Positions 7,373 to 16,249 of a DNA stretch of 34,616 nucleotides are shown piece by piece (the stretch's first letter is position 1; each line of letters starts with the position of its first letter). Source of the DNA: Candidatus Cloacimonadota bacterium (GTDB lineage: Bacteria > Cloacimonadota > Cloacimonadia > Cloacimonadales > TCS61); NCBI GenBank assembly GCA_021734245.1, contig JAIPJH010000022.1:1-34616 (forward strand), in the 5' to 3' direction. The position numbers and the translations under genes were made by a program. The notes under the pieces are model-generated. The model was not told the origin of the DNA. It did not search any database and was given only the letters and a program-made list of their open reading frames with translations.

Positions 7373-7410
7373 TGTGTCCACTGTGTCTCCGTGTCTCTGT
7401 GTTGAAAAAA

Positions 7411-7710
7411 TCACACATGAAATTCATTTTTGTGATCATAAATAAAATCCAAAAGTTCATCATCGCTCATTTTCAATTTACGTGCCAGCGAAAATACAAT
7501 TTTTACACCGGATAAATTCAATCCGATTTCCTGGGTTAAAGTGATAATTATATTAATTTTTGTCACATCATTTTTACTAAAAAGCCGAGTTTGATGCTCC
7601 GATCTTTGCGGAGAGATCAGTTTTTTGCGTTCATACATTCTTATCGTTTGATCGTGAATTCCCAACTGCTTTGCCACTTCACCGATGAGATATCTATCCT
7701 TCTTTTCCAT
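7411..7710 (-). CDS. MerR-family regulator, HspR-like
   Basis: This 99-residue DNA-binding protein begins with a MerR helix-turn-helix (LIGEVAKQLGIHDQTIRMYERKKLI, residues 8-32) followed by SEHQTRLFSKNDV, the wing block seen in HspR-type repressors. There is no long effector-binding domain and no metal-binding cysteine, so it is not a classical MerR metal or drug sensor. HspR proteins repress chaperone genes, but no dnaK or clpB lies in this window, so the target is unknown. It is the last gene of a minus-strand operon, 11 bases after the LysM/M23 lipoprotein gene. Confidence 0.85.
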   Translation of the reverse strand: MEKKDRYLIGEVAKQLGIHDQTIRMYERKKLISPQRSEHQTRLFSKNDVTKINIIITLTQEIGLNLSGVKIVFSLARKLKMSDDELLDFIYDHKNEFHV

Positions 7711-7721
7711 GATTGTTTTCC

Positions 7722-8630
7722 TTACAATTTCGGTAGAATTTCCCGCGGATTGATCGCCTTTCCTTTTACACGATATTCGAAATGCAAGTGCGGTGCTGTG
7801 GAATTTCCCGTATTTCCCACGGTCGCGATCGGCTGACCCTTTTTTACCTTTTCTCCCAGACGGACCAAATTCGATTCATTATGCGCATACACAGTCATAA
7901 CAAGATCATCATGCTCGATAATTATCACATTTCCATAACCGCGCTGAGTTCCAGTGTAAACCACTTTTCCATCCAAAACTGCATAAATCGGATCGCCACT
8001 GTCTGCTGCTATATCAATGCCTTTATGGGGTCGTCCATCCCGCTTGCCAAATTCGGAAGTTACAGCTCCCTGCACCGGAATAAAAAGATCATACTTTTTA
8101 GTTTTTTTCTTCACTTCTTTAGTTTCTTCTGGTTTTTCAGTTTCTTGTATTTCGGCAGTTTCGATTATTTCCTGTTCGGTCTGTTTTGATTTTTCAGTGG
8201 GAACCAGCCACAATTTCATGCCTTTTTTCAGTTCCAGGTCTTCCAGGTGATTGTAATCCATCAGATCGAGAATATCCACGTCGTACATTTTAGAAATCCG
8301 ATAAATCGATTCTTTGGCCTTCACGATGTGAAATCCTAGCTTGGGAATGCTGCGGGTTGTCACAAAATCACTTTTCTTTTTTTCGCGCGGATAGAGATAT
8401 ATCTTCTGTCCTACGAAAACTCTTTCCTGCTGCATATTGTTGAACAGCATCAGTTTTTCCACCGGCAGTGAATATTTCTGGCTGATCGTGTAGATGGTTT
8501 CGTCTTCCTTCACGATGTGATAGTCGCTGGAAGGAGTTTGGTAGACAGGATAGCTTTTGAAAGTGAAATTACAGGAAATCAGGAAAATTACAAGCAGAAG
8601 AAAGAAATGGCGCAAACCGGTTTTCAGCAT
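7722..8630 (-). CDS. LysM/M23 peptidoglycan-hydrolase lipoprotein (NlpD-like)
   Basis: This 302-residue envelope protein has an N-terminal signal with lipobox LISC (C20), so it is probably lipidated. Two LysM peptidoglycan-binding domains follow (about residues 36-80 and 99-143), then a charged Glu/Lys linker and an M23 metallopeptidase domain. The zinc ligands and catalytic residues are present: H202 and D206 (PHKGIDIA), H250 (YAHN), and H281/H283 (HLHFE). This differs from E. coli NlpD, which lost the zinc site, so it may be an active endopeptidase. Its start codon shares one base with the acylphosphatase stop (TAATG), implying translational coupling. Confidence 0.93.
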   Translation of the reverse strand: MLKTGLRHFFLLLVIFLISCNFTFKSYPVYQTPSSDYHIVKEDETIYTISQKYSLPVEKLMLFNNMQQERVFVGQKIYLYPREKKKSDFVTTRSIPKLGFHIVKAKESIYRISKMYDVDILDLMDYNHLEDLELKKGMKLWLVPTEKSKQTEQEIIETAEIQETEKPEETKEVKKKTKKYDLFIPVQGAVTSEFGKRDGRPHKGIDIAADSGDPIYAVLDGKVVYTGTQRGYGNVIIIEHDDLVMTVYAHNESNLVRLGEKVKKGQPIATVGNTGNSTAPHLHFEYRVKGKAINPREILPKL

Positions 8631-8902
8631 TAATATTCTATCCTGAAATTAGTAAAATCCTGATGTGATTTTAAAGGAGAAATGTGAATATCTTCAACTC
8701 GGGAAAGTCGCGGACCCTGCTTTACAGCTTCGATAAAACTTTCCATATTTCCTTCGTCGCCTACCGCAATTATTTTTACTTTACCATCGGGTGTGTTTCG
8801 CACATTTCCCAGAATTTGATATAGATTTGCCTGCTGCACCGTGAAGTAACGAAACGAAACTCCCTGCACTCGACCGGAAACAATTATTTCTATGCTTTTC
8901 AT
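8630..8902 (-). CDS. acyP: Acylphosphatase
   Basis: This is a 90-residue enzyme that hydrolyses acyl phosphates in the cytosol. Both family signatures are clear: GRVQGVSFR near the N-terminus (with the phosphate-binding Arg) and GNVRNTPDGKVKI (with the catalytic Asn). I chose the ATG at 8902 because it gives the usual length and the usual distance to GRVQGV. An in-frame ATG at 8914 would add four residues (MENF). It is the first gene of the operon with the LysM/M23 lipoprotein and the MerR regulator. Confidence 0.93.
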   Translation of the reverse strand: MKSIEIIVSGRVQGVSFRYFTVQQANLYQILGNVRNTPDGKVKIIAVGDEGNMESFIEAVKQGPRLSRVEDIHISPLKSHQDFTNFRIEY

Positions 8903-9142
8903 AAAATTTTCCATATAACTAATTTCAACCTCAAACTTGAGTGGACTTGTGTCAAATTATTTATTTTTTTGCATTTTTTCCCCGTCCTGACAGGACGCAA
9001 TATTATTAGCCACACGTACAACAGAAATTAAATGTATGTTTCCGTAGAAAGCTACGCCAAGACAAACAGGAGCTATGATACGAACAAAACTCCAATAAAC
9101 TATCCTTGACATTCCAACCTGCACCTTGCGAATGCAGTTTGT
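8903..9142. other. Divergent intergenic region with a palindrome
   Basis: This is a 240-base non-coding stretch between acyP and rsmG. It holds a 15-base palindrome CGTCCTGACAGGACG (8983-8997), which is probably another dispersed repeat, and a TTGACA reading leftward at 8955-8950 that could serve acyP. A TTGACA reading rightward is at 9106-9111, 37 bases before the rsmG start. No RNA gene was recognised. Confidence 0.5.
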
Positions 9143-9757
9143 ATGAAGAAAAAAGTATTTGAAGAATTTATTGCTGAGCAGCTTCCCGAAAGGAAAGACG
9201 AATTAATTCCTGAATTCTCAAAACTGCTCGATCTGGTGTGGCAAACCAACCAGAATATTAACCTGATCTCGCGCAAAACTTCCAGAGAAGATTATTGGAC
9301 ACTGCACCTGCTGGATTCAATTTTACCGATACAATTTTTCGATTTTTCGAATAAGAAAATACTGGATTTTGGAACCGGCGGTGGCTTTCCCGGTTTGCCG
9401 CTCAAACTTATTTTTTCCAATTCGGAAGTTTATCTGCTGGATTCCATAAACAAGAAAATCTCAGCAATAAAAAATATTATCAAAATGCTTGACGTGCCAG
9501 AGTGTTTCACGATTGTTTCACGGTTGGAAGATTTAGAAGATATGTGGTTCGGCTTTTTCGATGTGATAGTATGCCGATCGGTGAAAATTCTGCCGAAGTA
9601 TAAAAAGAAAATGCTGAGTTTAATAAAAAACGACGGCAGAATTCTGCTTTATAAAAGCAAGGTTTTGGATGATGCTGATCTTTTTCCAAAAAGGAAAATA
9701 CACACTTTAGATCATCCTGAGATCGGAGAGCGGAAGATAGTGGAAATCTGGAAATGA
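9143..9757 (+). CDS. rsmG: 16S rRNA (guanine-527-N7)-methyltransferase
   Basis: This 204-residue SAM-dependent methyltransferase modifies G527 of 16S rRNA. NLISRKTSREDYWTLHLLDS is the RsmG N-terminal signature. The SAM-binding glycine loop LDFGTGGGFPGLPLK is at about residues 74-88, and later come DVIVCRSVKILP and LLYKSK. No Shine-Dalgarno sequence is visible in front of the ATG, while a TTGACA lies 37 bases upstream. Adjacency to parA and parB is the classic bacterial arrangement. Confidence 0.95.
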   Translation: MKKKVFEEFIAEQLPERKDELIPEFSKLLDLVWQTNQNINLISRKTSREDYWTLHLLDSILPIQFFDFSNKKILDFGTGGGFPGLPLKLIFSNSEVYLLDSINKKISAIKNIIKMLDVPECFTIVSRLEDLEDMWFGFFDVIVCRSVKILPKYKKKMLSLIKNDGRILLYKSKVLDDADLFPKRKIHTLDHPEIGERKIVEIWK

Positions 9758-9836
9758 AATGGTGAAAATTAATAAAACATTATTAAGGTTACGGTGAATA
9801 TTTTATGGCGAAGATCAGTTTCAATGTGAGTAGTGT

Positions 9837-10592
9837 ATGGCAAAGATAATAGCAGTAGTTAACCAAAAAGGCGGTGTGGGAAAAACAACCACGGCGATCA
9901 ACCTGGCATCGGCTCTGGCAATATTTGAAAAGAAAACGCTTTTAGTCGATTTTGATCCGCAGGGCAATGCTTCCAGCGGAGCAGGATTAGACAAAGATAA
10001 GAATAATATTTATGATGCGCTGATTGGAAATAAAAAATTGAAAGATGTTCTTCAGGTCTCCCCCATGTTAAAGCATCTCGATATTGCACCTTCCAATATG
10101 GATTTGAGCGGAGCGGAAATCGAGCTGGTAAAAGAATATTCCCGCGAATATAAACTGAAAAATCTGCTCGATCCTGCCAAAGAAGATTACGAATATATCA
10201 TCATTGATTGTCCGCCATCTCTGGGACTTCTTACCGTAAATTCGCTCACAGCCTGCACGGACGTCATCATTCCCATTCAATGTGAATATTATGCTCTGGA
10301 AGGTGTAAGTCAGCTTCTTACCACCATTCGTCTTATCAAGAACGGACTCAATCCCGATCTGAAGATCATGGGAATTTTGCTCACGATGTATGATAGACGT
10401 TTGAATCTTTCGCAGCAGGTGGCAAAAGAAGTTCGCCGTTATTTCCAGCAGCAGGTTTTTAATACGATAATTCATAGAAATGTAAAATTAAGCGAAGCTC
10501 CCAGTTTTGGGAAATCGATTTTCCATTATGATATCAAATCTCCGGGTGCACTCAGCTACCTGGAATTTGCAAAGGAAGTGATAGCAAGATGA
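9837..10592 (+). CDS. parA: Chromosome-partitioning ATPase ParA (Soj)
   Basis: This 251-residue protein is a deviant-Walker ATPase that drives segregation of the replication origin with ParB. The Walker A KGGVGKTT is at residues 11-18 with the signature lysine, the A' box is LLVDFDPQGNASSG, and the Walker B is IIIDCPPSLG. The short N-terminus without a helix-turn-helix marks it as chromosomal Soj type. Its stop overlaps the parB start in ATGA, so the two are coupled. A parS site for the partner protein is at 21917. Confidence 0.96.
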   Translation: MAKIIAVVNQKGGVGKTTTAINLASALAIFEKKTLLVDFDPQGNASSGAGLDKDKNNIYDALIGNKKLKDVLQVSPMLKHLDIAPSNMDLSGAEIELVKEYSREYKLKNLLDPAKEDYEYIIIDCPPSLGLLTVNSLTACTDVIIPIQCEYYALEGVSQLLTTIRLIKNGLNPDLKIMGILLTMYDRRLNLSQQVAKEVRRYFQQQVFNTIIHRNVKLSEAPSFGKSIFHYDIKSPGALSYLEFAKEVIAR

Positions 10593-11446
10593 CAAGATTA
10601 GGAAAAGGATTAGAAGCTCTTATATCAACCGGTCCGGAATCGGTAGATAAAACTACCGGAATTACCACCGTAAAAGTGGATATGATAAAACCCAACCGTT
10701 TTCAGCCACGCCGAATTTTTGATAAAGAAAAACTGGAGGAACTGGCAAATTCCCTGAGGGAAAACGGTATTATCCAACCGATAATCGTTACCAAAAAAAG
10801 CGAATCCAATTACGAATTGGTTGCTGGTGAACGACGCCTGGAAGCATCCAAACTGGCAGGTTTCGAAGAAATTCCGGTAATAATTCGTAGCGTATCTGCC
10901 AAAGAACAATTGCAGTTTGCCATCATCGAAAACGTGCAGCGTGAAGATCTTAGTCCGATCGAAGAAGCACGTGCATATCAAAGATTGAACGAAGAATTCG
11001 GTCTCACTCATGCTCAAATTTCCGAAATCGTAGGAAAAGACAGAGCGACTATCACAAATTTGATCCGTCTCTTAAAACTACCTCTAAACATTCAAAAAAT
11101 GATCTTGGAAGAAAAGCTTTCTTCCGGTCATGCTCGTGCTATTTTGCAGGTTCCCGAAACTGAGCAGGAAGATTTTGCCAAGAAGATCATGAGTAACATC
11201 TTCTCAGTTCGCAAAGCCGAACAGGAAGCCAAGCGCATCAAAGAAGAAAACGGTGTCAAAATACCACAGACTAAAAAAGAACCAGAGAGAATTCCTGAAT
11301 TTACTAATTATGAAAAAAAACTGCGTGATATCCTGGGAATGAGAGTAAAACTCAGCGGTAAACCAACCAAAGGAAAATTAAGCCTCTATTTTTCTACCAA
11401 GAAAGATCTACAGAAGCTCATTGAAACATTATTAAGTTATGAATAA
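10589..11446 (+). CDS. parB: Chromosome-partitioning protein ParB (Spo0J)
   Basis: This is a 285-residue CTP-dependent DNA clamp that loads at parS. The N-terminal domain carries NRFQPRRIFD and the nucleotide-binding LVAGERRLEASKLAG. The central domain has ENVQREDLSPIEEARAY and a helix-turn-helix (LTHAQISEIVGKDRATITNLIRLL) that reads parS. A C-terminal dimerisation domain follows. Its 3' end overlaps the next gene by 8 bases. A near-consensus parS in this same window supports function. Confidence 0.96.
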   Translation: MTRLGKGLEALISTGPESVDKTTGITTVKVDMIKPNRFQPRRIFDKEKLEELANSLRENGIIQPIIVTKKSESNYELVAGERRLEASKLAGFEEIPVIIRSVSAKEQLQFAIIENVQREDLSPIEEARAYQRLNEEFGLTHAQISEIVGKDRATITNLIRLLKLPLNIQKMILEEKLSSGHARAILQVPETEQEDFAKKIMSNIFSVRKAEQEAKRIKEENGVKIPQTKKEPERIPEFTNYEKKLRDILGMRVKLSGKPTKGKLSLYFSTKKDLQKLIETLLSYE

Positions 11447-12089
11447 AATTATTCAGATCGCGATTATTTTTATACTGCTGGTTGTGCTGGTAATAATGCT
11501 TTCCGAACAGAAAAAATTACGCCATGAAGTACTCCGCCTGGAACATGAACTGGCAATTTCCACCAAATATATTCAACATCTTACCGATCAACTAACCAGC
11601 AAAACTACCAATGGAGAACCAGGCAAAGATGATAAAATGAAAGAAATCCTGCAGGAATATCTCCGAGAAAAAAATCCACCTGCACAAGATGTGGAAAGCA
11701 GTAGTCAAAACTTTCCTGACCTGGTTCCCCTAAAAAGCGAATATGCAGTCAGTCAATATTTCAGCGAAGAACATCCTGCTCTGGATTTTGCAGCAGAAGA
11801 AGGAACGGAAGTAGTGGCAGCAGCAGCTGGAGAAGTGCTTTCGGTTTATCAGGATAAGTATTTTGGCAATGTGATGATAATAGATCATTTGAATGAATAT
11901 GCAACTTTGTATGCACATCTGGCAACTGCGATCCATCCATCCAAAACTGCTGTGAAAAAGGGTGAAACAATCGGCTTGGTAGGAAATACAGGATTCAGCT
12001 CTGCCCCGCATCTGCATTTTGAAATAATGAAAAATGGCATAAATCTGGACCCGAAAGAAATCTTGAAATTAAAAGAAAATGACAAATAA
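11439..12089 (+). CDS. Membrane-anchored M23 metallopeptidase
   Basis: This 216-residue protein has one N-terminal membrane helix (residues 5-21), a short coiled coil (about 22-55), a linker, and a C-terminal M23 domain. The zinc site is complete: H112 and D116 (HPALDFA), H160 (YAHL), and H191/H193 (HLHFE). It should face the periplasm and cut peptidoglycan cross-links. The gene overlaps parB by 8 bases and is followed 14 bases later by a bactofilin. M23 peptidases next to bactofilins are a recurrent pair in which the bactofilin positions the hydrolase for cell shape. Confidence 0.92.
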   Translation: MNKIIQIAIIFILLVVLVIMLSEQKKLRHEVLRLEHELAISTKYIQHLTDQLTSKTTNGEPGKDDKMKEILQEYLREKNPPAQDVESSSQNFPDLVPLKSEYAVSQYFSEEHPALDFAAEEGTEVVAAAAGEVLSVYQDKYFGNVMIIDHLNEYATLYAHLATAIHPSKTAVKKGETIGLVGNTGFSSAPHLHFEIMKNGINLDPKEILKLKENDK

Positions 12090-12103
12090 ATATTTTAGGA
12101 GAC

Positions 12104-12493
12104 ATGATGGCAAGAAATCGAAAAGTTGAACTTTCCACGATCATCGGAAAAGGCAGTAAGATAACTGGAAATCTATTTGTAGATGGTGGTGTTCGCGTGG
12201 ATGGTGAAATCGAAGGAAAAATAGAATCAAACGGTTTTGTAACGATCGGAATATCTGGAATTGCCAAAGCGGATATCAATGCAGATGAATGTCTGATTTC
12301 CGGAAAAGTGGTTGGAGATGTTCATGTTTCCGATGGTTTGGAACTGGAAGAAACTGCCAGCCTTACTGGCGATATCACAGCAAAAGTGATTAAAATCCAT
12401 ACTGGTGCTGTTTTCAACGGCCACAGCCACATGGGTGAAAAATCTGCACCCAAAAAGAAAGTGGTTATCAATAAAAAGGAAGCCAGCGAGTAA
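12104..12493 (+). CDS. Bactofilin (polymer-forming cytoskeletal protein)
   Basis: This 129-residue protein has a central right-handed beta-helix of about 90 residues, read from the repeating short strands in ITGNLFVDGGVRVDGEIEGK, KADINADECLISGKVVGDVH and GDITAKVIKIHTGAVFNG. Flexible tails flank it, the C-terminal one rich in lysine (KKKVVINKKE). Bactofilins polymerise without nucleotide and scaffold cell-wall enzymes or ParAB-related complexes. Position directly after parA, parB and an M23 peptidase suggests both links. A ribosome site (AGGAG) precedes the ATGATG start. Confidence 0.93.
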   Translation: MMARNRKVELSTIIGKGSKITGNLFVDGGVRVDGEIEGKIESNGFVTIGISGIAKADINADECLISGKVVGDVHVSDGLELEETASLTGDITAKVIKIHTGAVFNGHSHMGEKSAPKKKVVINKKEASE

Positions 12494-12494
12494 T

Positions 12495-12761
12495 TTGAAA
12501 AATTTTCCTCAAAAGAAGAACCCTGTATTGCAGGAAATACTAAAGAATTTCGGATTAGTAACTCAACTTGGGCTTTCTGTCATCATTTCCATCCTCATCT
12601 TTGTTCTGGGTTTCAACTATCTGGATAAATATTTTTCAGCAAATGGTAAATTGTTGATATTAGGTGTTTTATTGGGTGTTCTGTGCGGAATACTTGTTGC
12701 CTACCGACAGGTAAGTAAGTATTTAAAAATAGACAAATCTGATGATAGAGACCAGCAATAA
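12495..12761 (+). CDS. AtpZ/AtpI-like small membrane protein of the ATP synthase operon
   Basis: The open frame extends upstream inside the bactofilin gene, but a TTG at 12495, one base after the bactofilin stop, gives the expected 88-residue size. Two membrane helices (LGLSVIISILIFVLGFNYLD and LLILGVLLGVLCGILVAY) separated by a short loop fit the AtpZ family. Such proteins sit at the head of atp operons and help c-ring assembly or cation transport with AtpI. The start codon is inferred. The gene overlaps the next one by 20 bases. Confidence 0.75.
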   Translation: MKNFPQKKNPVLQEILKNFGLVTQLGLSVIISILIFVLGFNYLDKYFSANGKLLILGVLLGVLCGILVAYRQVSKYLKIDKSDDRDQQ

Positions 12762-13137
12762 ACTCTTTGTAAGAAAAACCTTAACCTTAATTCTATTGAC
12801 AGAAATACCTGCCATTCTGACTTTGCCGTTGTTTTTGGGAGTGAGTTTAGGTTGGATTTTAGGGGCTTTAGCCAGTGCTGTAAACTTCTACTGGCTGGCA
12901 AAAAATGTGGAATCGAGTATTTCGCAGCAGCCCACGAAATCCAAGTTGAATGCCATAAAAGGAACCTATTTGAGAATGGCATTTCTGCTGATTTACTCCA
13001 TAATTATTTTAACGTTTGTGAAACCGAATGTGATAAGTTTCGGTTTAGGTCTGCTGGCAGCGCAGATTGTTTTGTATCTCCGCTTTCTGGTGGAGAATAT
13101 TGAAAAAAGTAAATTTTTCAGGGGAAGAAATGGCTAA
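12742..13137 (+). CDS. atpI: ATP synthase subunit I-like protein (AtpI)
   Basis: This 131-residue protein has four predicted membrane helices (LTLILLTEIPAILTLPLFLG, LGWILGALASAVNFYWLA, FLLIYSIIILTFV, SFGLGLLAAQIVLYLRFLVE). The length, the GALASAVNFYWLA motif and the position before atpB match the ATP synthase I chain family, a c-ring assembly chaperone. Overlaps of 20 and 8 bases with its neighbours indicate tight coupling. Sequence conservation in this family is low, so the call rests partly on context. Confidence 0.75.
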   Translation: MIETSNKLFVRKTLTLILLTEIPAILTLPLFLGVSLGWILGALASAVNFYWLAKNVESSISQQPTKSKLNAIKGTYLRMAFLLIYSIIILTFVKPNVISFGLGLLAAQIVLYLRFLVENIEKSKFFRGRNG

Positions 13138-14041
13138 AACGAAAAAGCCAATGCTGAAGATATTTCTGATTTTCTTTGTGATCGAAATAGCTCTTGTTGT
13201 TATTTCCGGTAATTTCAGTAAAGAGCTGAAAATCGGATTTGAAGACGGCAAGTTTACTGTTTATCAGGCTGAATCACATTACGATCTTCAAGAGAAAATA
13301 ACTGAAGAATTCCAGATAGATGAATATTATTCCAAACACGATGTAGAACCAAAAATTTACGGCAGTTCCAAGATCTACGATTTTTTTAAAAATATTTTTG
13401 GGAAAGCTACTGCTGTTGCTACTTTTCAGCTGCTTAGAATGCTGCTGATAGTTGATATCTTGATTTTGCTGATGGCTGTTTTAATAAGAAAATCACTGCT
13501 TGCCCGACCTTCCAAACCACAGATAATTTTTGAGCTGCTTTACACATCTCTGGAACAATTTGTAACGGAAACCCTGGGAAAAGATAAAGCTTATTATACA
13601 CCTTACATTGTAAGTTTATTCCTGTTTCTCTGGGTTTGCAATATGATCGGAATGATCCCGATTCCCGGTTTTATGGAACCGACCAGAAATTTGAACGTTC
13701 CTTTGGGATTAGGTTTTTTGTCGGTTGTAATTGTCCACGCATCGGCAGTTAAATTTAAAGGTGCCTGGAAGCATTTACAGAACTACATCAACCCTGTAAA
13801 AAACCCGCTTTTCCTGCTGGATATTGTAGGAGAAGTTTCCAAAGTTGTATCCATCTCATTCCGACTTTTTGGAAATATTCTGGGTGGAGCGATCATCATT
13901 CTGGTTGTTTCATCTCTGGTAAGTTATGTGGTCTTTCCAGTTGGCTTGAATCTCTTTTTTGGAATGTTTGTAGGAACGATCCAGGCTTTTGTTTTCACGA
14001 TGCTGGCACTTACTTATATCGGCGTAGAAATAGCGGAGTAG
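13130..14041 (+). CDS. atpB: F-type ATP synthase subunit a
   Basis: This is a 303-residue stator subunit that carries ions past the c-ring. I use the ATG at 13130, which has a GGGGAAGAA ribosome site; an upstream start (13067) would lie inside atpI. The essential arginine is present as R245 in SFRLFGNILGG, and NLNVPLGL and the final helix IQAFVFTMLALTYIGVEIAE are typical. Odd feature: an extra N-terminal helix (residues 10-26) is followed by about 60 charged, soluble residues before the core begins near residue 95. Extended a-subunit N-termini are known in FCB bacteria. The only function implied is assembly or packing. Confidence 0.93.
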   Translation: MAKTKKPMLKIFLIFFVIEIALVVISGNFSKELKIGFEDGKFTVYQAESHYDLQEKITEEFQIDEYYSKHDVEPKIYGSSKIYDFFKNIFGKATAVATFQLLRMLLIVDILILLMAVLIRKSLLARPSKPQIIFELLYTSLEQFVTETLGKDKAYYTPYIVSLFLFLWVCNMIGMIPIPGFMEPTRNLNVPLGLGFLSVVIVHASAVKFKGAWKHLQNYINPVKNPLFLLDIVGEVSKVVSISFRLFGNILGGAIIILVVSSLVSYVVFPVGLNLFFGMFVGTIQAFVFTMLALTYIGVEIAE

Positions 14042-14042
14042 A

Positions 14043-15079
<1,037 letters not shown>

Positions 15080-15221
15080 GAAAATTAGTTTTATCGGGAA
15101 GGTCATTTTTTATTCTTTTTTCAGGAAGATAATGATCTATTCCAAAACAGGTGGAAATCTGGAATTTTCATTTTCTAAAGAGGAATGAATGAATTCCGGC
15201 AATGAATAATTTGGAGAATTT

Positions 15222-15710
15222 ATGATTAGTATAAATTATGCGTTTGTCATAGTTATTTTGAATTTTATTCTGCTGCTTATTGTGCTGAATAAACTTCTGT
15301 ATAAACCTATCAAACAGTTCCTGGCAGAAAGACAGAAGAAAATAACTGACGACATCGATGCAGCAAAAGCTTCCAAAGATGAAGCTCAGAAATTGGTGGA
15401 AAAGAAAGAAACCGAGCTAAAAGCATCAGCGGAAGATATCCGCAAAATGAAAAATGCTGCCAGAAAAGATGCCGAAGGAAAAGCCAGCGATATCTTGAAA
15501 AACGCCAAGACTCTGGAAAAGAAAATGCTCAAAGACACTGAATCTCAGCTGAAGCATGAGAAACAGAAAGTTATGCAGGAAATCGAAGGTGAGCTTTCCG
15601 ATCTGGTGGCAGATCTATCCGCCAAATTTCTTTCCGGCAAGCTGGACGATAAAAAAGATAAAGAACTCATCGGTAAAATGTTGAAGGAAAGCGAGAGAAG
15701 TGAGAAATAA
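15222..15710 (+). CDS. atpF: F-type ATP synthase subunit b
   Basis: This 162-residue peripheral-stalk subunit has one N-terminal membrane helix (YAFVIVILNFILLLIVLNKLL, residues 6-26), the typical LYKPIKQFLAERQKKI that follows it, and then a long Lys/Glu/Ala-rich coiled coil. There is a single b gene, with no b' copy. A GGAGA ribosome site precedes the start. The 142 bases before it hold no recognisable gene. Its 3' end overlaps atpH by 11 bases. Confidence 0.93.
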   Translation: MISINYAFVIVILNFILLLIVLNKLLYKPIKQFLAERQKKITDDIDAAKASKDEAQKLVEKKETELKASAEDIRKMKNAARKDAEGKASDILKNAKTLEKKMLKDTESQLKHEKQKVMQEIEGELSDLVADLSAKFLSGKLDDKKDKELIGKMLKESERSEK

Positions 15711-16236
15711 CCTAATTGCTCAGCGTTATGCCAAAGCAGTTCTTCTAAATATAAAATCAGAAGAATTCGACGATCTGAGAGCTGATATAAAGCAGATGAT
15801 GGAAATTTTTCATCAGGACACAGATTACCTGAAATCCCTGGATTCAATGCTGTACCCTTTCCAGAAAAGACTGAACGCTGCTTTGGAAATAACCAAAGGA
15901 CTTTCCAAACAGGAACTTTGGAAAAATCTGTTTGAGATTCTTATCAAAAAAAACCGCTTTTCGCTGATTGATGATATTTTGCGAGTATTGGATGCGGACA
16001 TTCTGCACCTGGAAAACAAGGTTCATGTAAAATTAACGATCGCGCACAAACACAGCGCAGAAGTTATGCAGCAGATAGAAAATAAAATTAGAGATATCTT
16101 GAATAAAGATATTGAAATAGAGATCAGGAAAAACCCGGAAATTCTGGGTGGATTCCTTGCCGAAACGGAGAGTTTTCTTATCGATGGCTCGGTAAAACAC
16201 AATCTGGTCAAATTAATTAATATTAAAAAAAATTAG
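15700..16236 (+). CDS. atpH: F-type ATP synthase subunit delta
   Basis: This 178-residue protein links the peripheral stalk to F1. The N-terminus [15 protein letters not shown] is the family signature, and the C-terminal block ([22 protein letters not shown]) matches the conserved GGf...g..iDgSvk.kL pattern. The start is GTG at 15700, inside the last codons of atpF, with AAGGAAAG upstream as ribosome site. The overlap implies translational coupling. Confidence 0.93.
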   Translation: MRNNLIAQRYAKAVLLNIKSEEFDDLRADIKQMMEIFHQDTDYLKSLDSMLYPFQKRLNAALEITKGLSKQELWKNLFEILIKKNRFSLIDDILRVLDADILHLENKVHVKLTIAHKHSAEVMQQIENKIRDILNKDIEIEIRKNPEILGGFLAETESFLIDGSVKHNLVKLINIKKN

Positions 16237-16249
16237 TATAGAGGTCGGT

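Noticed and set aside
9502-9521. Second parS-like site in rsmG
   Set aside because: Two TGTTTCACG-like half-sites occur here, but as a direct repeat in coding sequence, not as the required palindrome.
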